A DNA stretch of 64,000 bases from Heterodera schachtii (lineage: Eukaryota > Nematoda > Chromadorea > Rhabditida > Heteroderidae): positions 226,993 to 290,992 of the forward strand of contig SIJG01000108.1 of the NCBI GenBank assembly GCA_023374025.1. Reading direction: 5' to 3'. Shown piece after piece: positions 44,201-54,479 of this stretch (position 1 is the stretch's first letter; each line of letters starts with the position of its first letter). The notes under the pieces are model-generated. The model made no database searches, was not told the DNA's origin, and saw only the letters and a program-made list of their open reading frames with translations. A program made the translations under genes and the position numbers.

Positions 44201-44978
44201 GAGAATCTCTACCAATTGCACTTCTTCAATTGTTTACTGTTTTTTTTAAACTTACCATTGTCTATTTTATGTTTTTTTGAAAGATGATATTTCATGTTTG
44301 CTACGTATGAGCCGCGTCTATCATATTTGTTTCCACATCCTTTGCAAACTGGCTTTCCACCAATATCATCAAAAAAGTACCAGGCTTGAGACGTCTTTGC
44401 TGTATTTAAAAACGTAAATGAATAATCTTTTTTTATATTTTTAAATTAAAAAATTTTTTTTTTATATTTTTTCAGATTTGATTTTTTGATAAAAGCAGAA
44501 TTTCAGTTTATTCTGTGGGCCCAAATTTGAGAAAAATCTAAATAAAAATGGGCCTTGTGATTTGTAGAAAAACTTGCTCAGCCCAAAGACATTTTTGATC
44601 ATTACACAAAGGTAACTTTTTAAGTAAGTGCGACTATTTTTTTAATTGTTCGAAATGATGGTTCGACTTTCGCAGAAATAGAATTATTTATGGGAATTTT
44701 TTTTCAAAATTTATTTTTTCCCAATGTTCCTTGTCCCGACCGAAAACCCAGGTCCTGGCTCTTTAGGTCCCGGCAATTCCAATTCCGGTTAAAGGGGGAT
44801 TTAGTGTTTTAGTCACCCGAAGGTTCAGATGCCAAAATGACGAGAAGAAGAAAGACGAAATGGGAAGCAGAAATCATGATAAATTACGATTCTTACGTTT
44901 AGGCATACAATTCACTCCTTCGATTGACAATGCCAAAAGGACGAGAAGAAGAGAGACGAAATGGCGAGCAAAAATCAT
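38300..44978 (-). CDS. Predicted secreted BED-type zinc finger protein, 179 residues
   Basis: Minus-strand exons 44978-44897, 44399-44256, 43291-43247, 40660-40565, 38472-38300. All junctions are phase 1 with good GT-AG signals, totalling 540 bases. Residues 1-25 form a signal peptide (MIFARHFVSLLLVLLALS, then IEGVNC). Residues 34-75 form a BED-type zinc finger: WYFF aromatic start, C46 and C49 (CKGCG), H66 and H71 (YHLSKKH). Then a linker (LLSKLPDYSGQLAT, PLWQNVLNQSGTSAGNAL) and two imperfect repeats, FPARFGITDEQLNESSN and PPARLGITKEQLDEMN, to the stop at 38300. AATAAA lies about 80 bases downstream. BED fingers bind DNA in regulators and hAT transposases; here no transposase domain follows. 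Signal peptide plus DNA-binding finger would fit an exported protein acting in a host nucleus, but this is inference. If the first exon is wrong, the product is simply a small nuclear BED protein. Introns are filled with repeats. Confidence 0.65.
38473..40564. repeat. Last intron of the BED-finger gene, repeat-filled
   Basis: Contains a copy of a GCCGATAGGCGACGTCG repeat (39197-39365) nearly identical to 42280-42450, a CAGGGCTGGCCGTG hAT-like terminus at 39065, and a segment (39605-39790) near-duplicated at 43320-43510. No additional exon found. Confidence 0.45.
41191..41974. repeat. Near-perfect 0.78 kb palindrome in an intron
   Basis: The left arm 41191-41579 is inverted at 41612-41974 around a 32-base A-rich loop. 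Arms are GC-rich against the A+T-rich surroundings and differ at only a handful of bases, plus a 25-base duplication in the left arm (AACTCAGTG occurs twice there). Outer ends are TCGATCCAAAAAA / TTTTTTGGATCGA. Translated frames in the arms (for example VELIELYKKAAGTGKLSLG) are open but appear on both strands and are not called coding. A transcript across it would fold into a very long hairpin RNA. Confidence 0.85.
41975..43246. repeat. Intron of the BED-finger gene, downstream of the palindrome
   Basis: GC-palindrome copies at about 42143 and 42281, the GCGGGACCGGATCCCGC family at 42475-42565, and a GGTCGAAATGGATGC dispersed repeat at about 42910. No exon. Confidence 0.4.
43540..44124. mobile_element. 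Complete TATGG-rich inverted-repeat element
   Basis: Ends AGGGCGTGTAATTATATGG and (inverted) the same; the interior has many TGTCCATATTT words. 585 bases. It provides the uninterrupted reference for the element split at 9300-12740. Confidence 0.75.
44817..44877 (-). other. Second signal-peptide-like exon, duplicated
   Basis: The minus strand reads MISASHFVFLLLVILASEPS, then a GTGACT donor in phase 1, the same phase as the first exon of the BED-finger gene (44978-44897), to which it is about 75% similar at DNA level (AGACGAAATGG, CGAGAAGAAG shared). It could be an alternative first exon or a decayed duplicate; without splicing it stops after two more codons. Confidence 0.45.
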
Positions 44979-46400
44979 TGCTTAGATCAGTTACAGTGAT
45001 TTTTGAATGGCTTAATCACAAATTAAAATAAAATTGCCAAATTAACAGAACTTTCAATACAAAAATTATAAACACAGAGTCAAAAAAAGTTGACAGATAA
45101 CCGTTAAATACAGAGAGTGACAGAGAAAAATATATCTCGCTTTTTTTGTTAATATTCTTTATCTCTGTTAATAGAAAAAAAACAGAATTTTTTTCACTCT
45201 ATAAAATATTATAAAAATATGTTCACTTAAAATTAAGACACACATAGTTTTTCTGAATTTGATCATTTCAAATGAAAATGAAAAATATTGAATGCTTAAA
45301 ATTAGAAAGACTGCTTTTTAAAAAAGATTTATTTAAAATACAATAAATTTGTAAAAAGCATAAAATAATTGTGAATAATATTTACAATTGGATTTGGCTT
45401 TTATTGTGACAATTTATATTACGTATTATAAACGTTGGCATAAAACACAATGACCAAAATTTATTATTAATATTTATGCAAACTACAAAACACACATATA
45501 CACACGACAGAAATAGTAATTATACAAAAGACGTCATTAATAGAAAAATATACAATATTATAGCAAGCCAAATACATAGATGAATATTTTATTATTAATA
45601 TTTATGCAAACTACAAAAATACAAACGACGTCATTAATAGAAAAATATACAATATTATCGCAACCAAAATACATAGATGAATATTTTATTATTAATATTT
45701 ATGCAAACTACAAAACACTACATATACACACTAAAGAAATAGTAATACAAACGACGTCATTAATAGAAAAATATACAATATTATGGCAAGCAAAATACAT
45801 AGATGAATATTTTATAAACTCCATAATTTTCAAATTTATGACGATATTTAGATTTTTGAGTCTATGACTTTTTTTCCTTAGAAATTTTACGTAGTTATGT
45901 CGTAAGAAGCCCAAAAATGCATTTTCTCCGAACAATTTTCGATTTAGAGGGACTTATAAAAACATAAAAACACTATTTTGGCATTTTGGTAAATAAAAAA
46001 ATATGGCGGCGCATATTTTGGGGTTTGGCACTTATTTTTTTTTTACATATTTTGGCATTTTAAGAAAAAACATGAAATTTAAAAATACACCACTAAAAAA
46101 GCAACTTTTTTGCCATTTCTTACAGAATTTTCAAAATTTTACGGTTGCTAAAAGTATAGTGCCACGGGACCGGGAATTTTGGGCAAAACCGGGACCGGGA
46201 CTTGTCGGAACTTGAGAAGCCGGGACCAGGTCCTCGATTTGTCAGGGACCGGGAATTTTTAAAAATTCAAAAAAAATTAAAAAGATTCAAATTTTAATTT
46301 ATTCAAGTGAAATTTGAGTTATACAGGACCGGGAATTAAATAAATAATTATTTGTTTGGTTTTTTATTTTATAAAACTCAAAAGTTAAAATTTTCTTCTT
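44979..46400. repeat. Upstream of the BED-finger gene; tandem repeats
   Basis: 45455-45812 holds three tandem copies (about 95-130 bases each) starting TTATTATTAATATTTATGCA and containing GACGTCATTAATAGAAAAAT. 46155-46345 is a GGGACCGGGAATT repeat. No gene recognised. The BED-gene promoter should lie just above 44978; no clear TATA is seen. Confidence 0.5.
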
Positions 46401-46419
46401 CCCATTGTGTGAAGAATAA

Positions 46420-47582
46420 GCAAACAAAAGTCGTGGTCATTTTCTAGGAAAAGCGCTGCCTGCGCGAGTGAATTTAGGGGGAGGGCGAAAGTGATGGTGC
46501 GACGATGACGGGGCTGTTGTGATGGGTAGTGAGTGGATGACACTTTGGACGCGCAGCGCCCGAGGGGACGACGGGCGGCAGGTGAGAGAAAGTGTCGGCT
46601 GTCATAAAGGTCGGCCATGACTGGTAGGAAAGGAAGGAGGACGGACGGTAAAAAGCGGCTGTCATCAAAAAAGGGGAGAAGTTAGCGGAGAAAACAGTGA
46701 GTTGGAGGTGACTACCACCACACCCACCAGGGCTGTTGCAAAGGGAAAAATAAAAAGCGAAAAGCGAAAAAAGCGAAACCAAAATAAAAAGCGAAAGCGA
46801 AAAGGCGAAAGCGAAATGCCCAAAAAAAGCGAAAAGGCGAAATTTTTTTTCTTACAAAAATTAGATGAATTTTAAAGACTCAAAAAATTGGATGGATCTG
46901 TTAACAGATTTTGTCCAAAAAATGATAGTTTTTGCGATTTTGAGAGAATTTTTTTGAATAATTACGAATTTTGGGCCCGGCGATGCCGACGGGCAGAAAA
47001 AAAATTAAAAAAGAAACCGCCAACCAACATCGAACTCATGACAGAAAGTAATGTCGAGGTTGATGCACTAACCATTACGCCACATTAAACATGAATAAAA
47101 ATGAGCAATTTTTACTTTATTTAATAAAATTTTAGTAAAATGGTTAAAAAATTCAAAATTTTGTATAAATTTTTTTCTTTTTCTCCCACAAAAATGCCAT
47201 TGTTTATTTTAAAAACCCAATCTTTAGGGGTGTACTTTTATTTCGCTTTTCAGCCAAAAAGCGAAAGGCGAAAAGCGAAAGGCCCAAAAAAGCGAAAGCG
47301 AAAGGCGAGAAGCGAAACTTGCAACAGCCCTGCCACCCATCACTCACTACCGGCTACCGGGGAGGGTGAGCACAAATTTGACGAGATGCACTGGTCGGGT
47401 GGCCGGCGTGGTCAGAACATTGACGGGATGACCGATCGGAAGGCCGGCGGAGTGAGGTAAGCAAAGCGCAGCGCCGCGGGCGGGAGGGGGGGAGGCGGAC
47501 AGCAAGCGGACGGGGATGTAATTGCTTAATTTTTTATTAAAATTATAGCAAACTTTGTCCGAATTGTGATGAAAATCAGTGA
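46420..47582 (+). pseudogene. GC-rich island, possible coding exon broken by a hAT element
   Basis: Outside the element 46728-47332 the DNA is GC-rich with open frames on both strands. On the plus strand, joining across the insertion gives GGDYHHTHHSLPATGEGEHK, then FDEMHWSGGRRGQNIDG and RKAGGV, a donor at 47457 (GAG then GTAAGC), a 92-base intron and exon 47549-47582 (KLCPNCDENQ, stop). On the minus strand 46618-46385 reads MADLYDSRHFLSPAARRPLG and ends TMGRRKF. I cannot decide which strand was coding; no family is recognised. Confidence 0.3.
46728..47332. mobile_element. hAT-type miniature element (GCGAAAAGCG arrays)
   Basis: Termini CAGGGCTGTTGCAA and exact inverse. Flanks ACACCCAC / CCACCCAT, a decayed 8-base duplication (6 of 8). 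Both ends carry GCGAAAAGCGAAA tandem units. It contains a tRNA-like segment on the minus strand (47088-47010: GGCGTAATGGTTAGTGC ... GAGTTCGATG) and a decayed GC palindrome (46978). Confidence 0.75.
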
Positions 47583-48400
47583 AAAATTCAATAAAATTCC
47601 ACTGATTGTCAAAATGAGCAAAATATGCCATAACCAATCATTGGCCAGCAAGGATTTTGATCAGCAGAACACATCTTTATTCAAAATAGATTTATTATCA
47701 AAAATATTTAAAAAATTACCTGTAATATATCATTTCTCCATTCTTTCTCATTCATTGTAATTCAAGAAAAAAAAGCTCTTTTTCAAAAAATATTTGAATG
47801 AGTTTTTCTTTTAAATCTATGAATGAATTAATTTTTATTTTATGAAAAACTTTTCGCGGTAAAATGGCAAATTTAATGAGATTAATTACAGTAAACACTT
47901 TCTTTTTTTTCATCTGCGCGTTTGGCAAACACATATCAGGGCAGTAATTTGTGTTATTTAATGAATATTTTTTTCTTTAAAGCAACAATTTTTGAATTCT
48001 TTATATCATTTGATTGCGTTAATAACTGTTGTAATTTTATTCTATTAGTCTGCATCCAAATTTTAAGGTTTCGAAAATGTTATTGCAAAAGTAACTCAAA
48101 AAAACATCTGAATTTTTCAAAAGCTTTTAACCATAAATTTTAAATTCTTTTCAAATTAAAAACAGCTATTTAAAAAATTACACCAAAATTTAAAAATTTT
48201 TCGCCACTATTTTTGCTACTATTTTGCATTTTTCTATCACTGTTTAGTTAATTATTTTGGGATTTTTTGCCACTAAAAATCCTCGCCCTACTAATCATCC
48301 TCGATAAATTTGTTGCATTTTATAATAATTTCACTTGAAAAAAAATCCATCAGACCATTTTGATCCTATACAGAAATGGATAGAAAAATTCAAATACTTT
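47583..48400. other. A+T-rich stretch, no gene accepted
   Basis: A competing frame continues from 47549 (MKISEKFNKIPLIVKMSK ... KIFKKLP to 47727) but shares bases with the preferred terminal exon. Nothing else convincing is seen. Confidence 0.3.
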
Positions 48401-48456
48401 TTCCCTTCACCCATTTTTGGGTCATTATTTTGCCTTAAAGTCATTTACTTTATTGA

Positions 48457-48613
48457 TCCCCTTAAATGCCAATTAAAGCAATTAATGGTCATTCATCATT
48501 TCCTCTTTCATTTTTTTAATACACTCATTATTTAATTTTTCGGTCCGATAATACAGCCTAATAAAATATTTTAAGATTTTAAATTGAAAAATGTCAATGT
48601 CGGCAGATTCAGC
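48457..48613 (-). CDS. Exon-like frame containing a sequence repeated at 1 kb
   Basis: The minus strand reads ESADIDIFQFKILKYFIRLY then YRTEKLNNECIKKMKEEMMN and stops after DH (about 48488). The first 21 codons are an exact 63-base match to 1032-1094, where the frame stops soon after (RLYR). The acceptor is unclear. Unrecognised; may be a terminal exon of a small gene. Confidence 0.3.
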
Positions 48614-48997
48614 AAATGATTATTTATTTACATCTACAAATCATGGTAACGAGGAAAAGGGAACAAATCCTTTAATAATAATTTCTGAGTGTAATATAAT
48701 AAAATTATAATTATTAATTATTCAAAATTAAGTAGATAATGATGACGAATTCCGAATTGGGAAGGATGTGCCGGCGAGTTTGGTACTAATGCACTTTACC
48801 CGACATAAATTTTTTTTTTGTCTAAATTCATGTAAAATAGCTTCCGGGGGTTTTCAGCATCGCTGGTTAAGAATCTGGCGTTCATTTTAACTAATTCCGT
48901 ACACCTTAACTCGAAATCGAACTTTTTGTCGAACATCGAAATTTTTCAAAATCGATTTTACAACGCTGAATAGAAGTCGAAGAACAACAAACGGAAC
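48614..48997. repeat. Stretch before the assembly gap
   Basis: A short exon-like frame (KLLLKDLFPFPRYHDL) on the minus strand near 48690-48640 follows ACTCAG; the dispersed GGTTAAGAATCTGGCGTTC repeat lies at 48860-48960. Confidence 0.3.
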
Positions 48998-49281
48998 NNN
49001 NNNNNNNNNNNNNNNNNNNNNNNNNNNNNNNNNNNNNNNNNNNNNNNNNNNNNNNNNNNNNNNNNNNNNNNNNNNNNNNNNNNNNNNNNNNNNNNNNNNN
49101 NNNNNNNNNNNNNNNNNNNNNNNNNNNNNNNNNNNNNNNNNNNNNNNNNNNNNNNNNNNNNNNNNNNNNNNNNNNNNNNNNNNNNNNNNNNNNNNNNNNN
49201 NNNNNNNNNNNNNNNNNNNNNNNNNNNNNNNNNNNNNNNNNNNNNNNNNNNNNNNNNNNNNNNNNNNNNNNNNNNNNNNNN
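48998..49281. other. Assembly gap (284 N)
   Basis: A run of N. Base composition changes sharply to very A+T-rich beyond it. Confidence 1.
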
Positions 49282-52200
49282 TTTTGAAAAAATATTAATT
49301 ATTTATCCCGCACGAAAACCCCACTCGATGAACGGACAAATTAGCACGCTATGCCCCTCATTTTGGCCAAACCATATCACTGGGCGCACCTGCTGACGAT
49401 CGGCAATAGCACGTAACAAAAAATAACACGGGACTCAGCCACAAATGCTTAATTCTTATTTGTGTGATTTGACGAAATCTTTTGCTCAAATTTTTGCATT
49501 TATGTCTCCAAAAAATTAAAATTTTGAAAATTTTCTCTAATTTTTTTAAATCGTTTTCTTATCTATTTATTTTTAAAGATTCAAAATAATGATTATTCGG
49601 TTCTAGATAATTTTATTCTCCTTTTTAAAAAAAATATTCGACCTTTGGAACATGAAATACCCACAAAAATTCTTATGTTTAGCGTTTAATAACTTTCCTT
49701 ATAAGGAGTATAATTAAACATAAAGTTAATCATTCTTTTTGTAAGGTAATTTCATCATAATGATACTAAAAGAACCGGGTAACTGGCAACCCCTGGAAAA
49801 GTCTCTTCAGATTAATAAAAAATATTCGATATTAATTGTAAACCAATTTCAAATTTAAAAATTTGTACAATATGCGAAACCAAAATAATTTAATAAAAAA
49901 TAAATTATAAAAAAGGTCAAAAATTAAATCTTTAAAGCAGTTTTCACTTAATTTGCTTTATGGGGGAAGAATAATAAAATTTATTCAATTTTATTTAATT
50001 TTCTAATCTGGCAATATGACCGAGGGATGAGAATGATGGTAAGTAATTAAATGCATTAATATTTAATAAATAATTATGAGAGTTAAAATGAAAAATTAAT
50101 ACAACATAAAAACAATCAAGAATAAAGAAATAAAATATTATATATTGGGTTCAAGAGGATAAAATTGTAAAAGCAAAATATATTTACAACTTTAATTTTT
50201 GTGAGAGCCACATAGACAAAATAATTTTCAAACAAAAGCAATTTATTTAATAATTTTGGGGCTTTTAAATTAATATCATCTAAAAATATTTTGAAACGAA
50301 TTAATAAATTAAGCCAAAAAAAAAATACTAAATTAATATAAACAAAAATTGTAAGATAAAAAATTTGATGAAATCTACTGAAAGGCTTTCCATACATTTC
50401 ATAATCGATGCATAAAAACAAAAAACGATTCAACATATTTTTTCTCAATAATGTTTTTTTAATATTCAGATCCGGTCCGACTCAATTTAACCCTTAAATT
50501 CAATATTCGTAATCAACAACCAATTAAAATGTTAATATTATTTAACTAAAACAAACGAGTCAACGTAAACTTAATGAAATATTTATATTTATTCAATACA
50601 AATAAAATTAAAAGTTAAGTATAAACGAATACCCTAACTTACTCAAATCATTTTAAAAAAGTTAAAATTAAAAAAGTATAAAAATTTAATTAAAAATATA
50701 TTCAAGTAAATAAATTAAAAGAATTGAAAATGATTAAATACACTTTGATAAAGAAATGTGATGAAATAAATAATTTATTACTAAAAATGCAATAAAAAAA
50801 AATAATTTACAACTAATTAGTAAGAAACGACCGAAAAATTTCTCAAGATAAATTATTGTTTTCGAAATCGAAGTAATAAAAAATTATTTTTTTATTAAAA
50901 TATAAAAAATCAAAATGAAAAATTATATAATTCTATTGTGGAAGAATAAAAAGAAAAATGTTCTGTGATTTGCATCATTTTATTTGCAATCAAATTTCTT
51001 AATGAAATTTGTCACAATTTATATAAAAATGAGCAAAAACCTAATATTTTTCATTAAAGAAAATGAATAAATAAGAAATAAATGTAATTACAATTAATTT
51101 CAAATGAACTACATCTCGAGGCTGGCGATTCTTAAATACAAAAAATATAAAAGTTTAATCAGATTTTTGTATTTCAATTATTCTGGTGTCAGGTCGAACT
51201 TTAAAAGTTTCAATGATAATAAGATAATACTTTAAATAGTTTATTTGTAAAAAAATTATATTTAAAAGAAAATTTAAAAATGGGCTTTAAATAAAATTTC
51301 AAATTTCATAATAAATTTAATAAAGAAAGTAAATAATAAATAAATAAATTTCTTTTGTAATAAGATATCATCAAATCTTTCACTTTCCAGAAAATGGAAT
51401 TACTGTATATAATTTTAATTTAAAGCTAATGTTCTAATTAAGGAACAATATTTAATACTTACCATTTACCTAAAAATTAAATTACCATAAATCGTAATTC
51501 GCCTCAAAAAAACAAAACAAAATTTACAATTGTCATATACTTCCTCTGAAGGAATACGGTTTCGGCGTGAGTTAACAATTAAACACAATGACTACGACGC
51601 AAATAATAATAATATAATAATAAATTTAAAAAATTTGGCCAAATTTGATCAAAATTTCTTAATGGAGAATCCAAAACGCATAAAAATCTAACGGTATTAA
51701 AAACCAAATAAAATATTTTTATTATAATAAGGAAGATTAGAAAAAATGAAAATTAAACTTTAAATGATGCTAAATTAAATTAAATCATTGTTGAAAAATC
51801 AAACGAAAAGAAATTTTTAGGGACTGGAGAGATGCATTATTTTGTCTAAAATGACAAAATTTGCAATTTTGAGTGAAGTTTTTTAAGCGATAATAAGGTG
51901 GAAGCCATCCGGCGGTGCCGATAGGCGCCGCACTGAAAATTTCACAAATTTTGAATAAAATTTGCGATAAAAAATGAATTTACTTTAATTAAATTTATTA
52001 TTTAATTTATTCAAAAATATTTGGAATTCTGTCTTTGAAAATTTTTCAAAAAATGCAACGCGGATCCCGCGAGATCCCGCACAAAATCAAATTTGTGGGT
52101 CCCGCTGCGGGATTGGAACTCAAAATTCTTTGCGGGACGGGATCCCGCGGGATTAATCCCGCAAATCCCGCATTTTCCAAAAAATCCGGGATTGCGGACT

Positions 52201-54300
52201 GGGATCCCGCAAAATCCCGCGCGAAATCCGGTCCCGCGCCGGTTTCTATTTATTATCAATTATAAACTTTTATATTGAATTTATTTTTATATTATTAACA
52301 TTTAAAAGATAAAATATTAACTAGTTAATGAATATTTAGAGACAAAAATTAATGGGGAATTTCCTTTGATACTAAAAAGAGGAATAATGAAAACGAAATA
52401 AAATCTAAATAATTTAAAGAATTTGTAAGTTAAAATCAAAACAATTAAAAATGTATCAGTATGTTTTAAGAATGTCCAGATGCTCGAATTTATATTCATT
52501 TTTTGAAAAAAATTATATTATAAAGGAAAATAAATTAAACATTATCAATGGCATTTATCTATTGTAAACTATTTTAGCAATTTAAAAATTTATATAATAT
52601 TTAAAACACAAATAATTAGGATAAAATAAGCAAAAAATTATAGAAAACATTTTTATAAATTTTGAGAAATAAGGAAGGAAGAAACAAAATGACTGTTTTC
52701 TAAGTTACAATTCTAAACATTCACAAAAGATTACAAATTTCTCTATAATTATTAAATAACATAATAAAAGGATAGAAAAATATTTATTCAAAGAAAAAAA
52801 ATCTTTATGCATTTTGACAAGGTTTAATAAAAATGAATAATTAAGCAACAAACATGAACTGAAAAATAATTCATTTAATGTCAAGCGATAAGAACTTGCG
52901 AATTTTTTTATTTTTTAAATTATAAATTGAAAAATAATAATGAAAAATTTAAACTATTTGCTAACTTTCTAATATTAGCAAAATAATTATTGTTTAAGTT
53001 TTATGATTTTTTGCCAATTCCAAATAAAAAACAATAAAGAAAATTTTTAAGAAACGAGAAAAAAACCAATTATGACGCTAATGAAGTTAATTTTTCAAAA
53101 AATATAAACAATTTCAAAAATATAATAAATTTTTTAAAACATTTTAACGAATTAAATAAAATAAATAAAAAATTTATTAATAATAAAATATGAATAAATT
53201 CCTTCATTAATTTTAAATAATTCATTATAAGAAAATATTTAAATCTTCTTGTTTCACCCGATTCCTTTCATTGATCTACACTTTAAATATAAATTATTTG
53301 ACCAAATAATTAAAACGGAATATTTTAAACTATAATTATTAAAGATAAATTTTTAATAAAACTATACTTCATTTTTGTAATGTAAATTACAAAAGGAATT
53401 AATTTTTTGATTAATAAAAATTGTATTGATTTTTTTACCATTTAATTAAATCAAATAAATAGTTTTTTTTGCATCTTATCATAATTTATTTATTTTTTAA
53501 ATATTTAAACTGAGTTCTATTTTTATTATAAATTATTGTTGCGTCTCAAATAAGAATACTATCAATATAATAAAATTTATCCATTAAACGTAAATAAATT
53601 CATTTTACAAATTAATATTATTAATTTTTAAAAAAATGAATAATTTTTCATTTATTCAAAAACAATTAAATTTTTATTAATTAATTAATTTATTATTTTT
53701 AATATGCATTGCAAATTAATGCATTTTAATGAAACTACATTATTATTTATTTATTTTTCTGTGCTTGATTTAGCTCAGAGCCAATAGAAATGAGAATGTA
53801 TTTAATTTGAATTAAATTTATAAACTGTTAAAGGTCGAATTTATTTGTAAATTGTAGAAAATAAATATTTTTTATTGTTTTCTATATAATTATACTATTG
53901 CTTAAGTATATTTAATTATTATTTTTTATCCTAAGAACATGATCTTTTGATTTTTACAATGTTTTAACGCAATATAGATTTATTTTGAAAATCAAAAATT
54001 TTAAATTAATTTTATCTACAACTAATTAATGATCTAATCATAAATAGTTTTTATAATTTATTCTATTTTAAACTTTGACTTAAAAAATTATATGAAACAA
54101 ATCTTTTTTTTTAATTGCATTTCATTAAGAAAAAATTTATTAAAGATAATGATGCAATAAATATTCTTTCACTTAAAAAAATTAATGTGTATAGTATTTT
54201 ATTGAGTAACTTATGTTAGAAAATGAATAAAAATAAAAATTTTATTTCATAATTTGTGATAATTAACTTTGGCATATAAAAAGCAAAAATTAAAATTAAA
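49282..54300. other. Very A+T-rich, gene-poor DNA
   Basis: Mostly A/T runs and TTAATTAA-like words. One dispersed element at 51830-52250 with a GC palindrome (about 51908-51935) and GCGGGATCCCGC words. A hydrophobic 110-residue minus-strand frame at 50448-50116 (MRKNMLNRFLFLCIDYEMYG start) is probably fortuitous. No splice-supported exon seen. Confidence 0.5.
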
Positions 54301-54307
54301 AAATAAA

Positions 54308-54378
54308 TTTGCATGTAGGGTTGTCCGAACCTGGGCTTAAAAAACGCTGATGAGCGCACTACCAAACTCGGCACTCGT
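54308..54378 (-). other. tRNA-like pseudogene
   Basis: The minus strand reads GCCGAGTTTGGTAGTGCGC (A-box-like) then CCAGGTTCGGACAACCC (B-box-like, one mismatch to GGTTCGANTCC). No consistent cloverleaf, so called a pseudogene or SINE head; the adjoining 54380-54480 may be its body. Confidence 0.35.
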
Positions 54379-54479
54379 GTGCATTTAGCAGAAAATAAAA
54401 ACACTTTTCTTAAGAACCCATGGCTGCTCTATTCACCCACAAAATTTCATTCGGAAATCCCACGGACACCTGGGGACCT

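Noticed and set aside
50116..50448. 110-residue hydrophobic minus-strand frame as a membrane receptor
   Set aside because: Very A/T-rich DNA gives F, I, L, N, Y-rich frames by chance; no splice signals or recognised motif.
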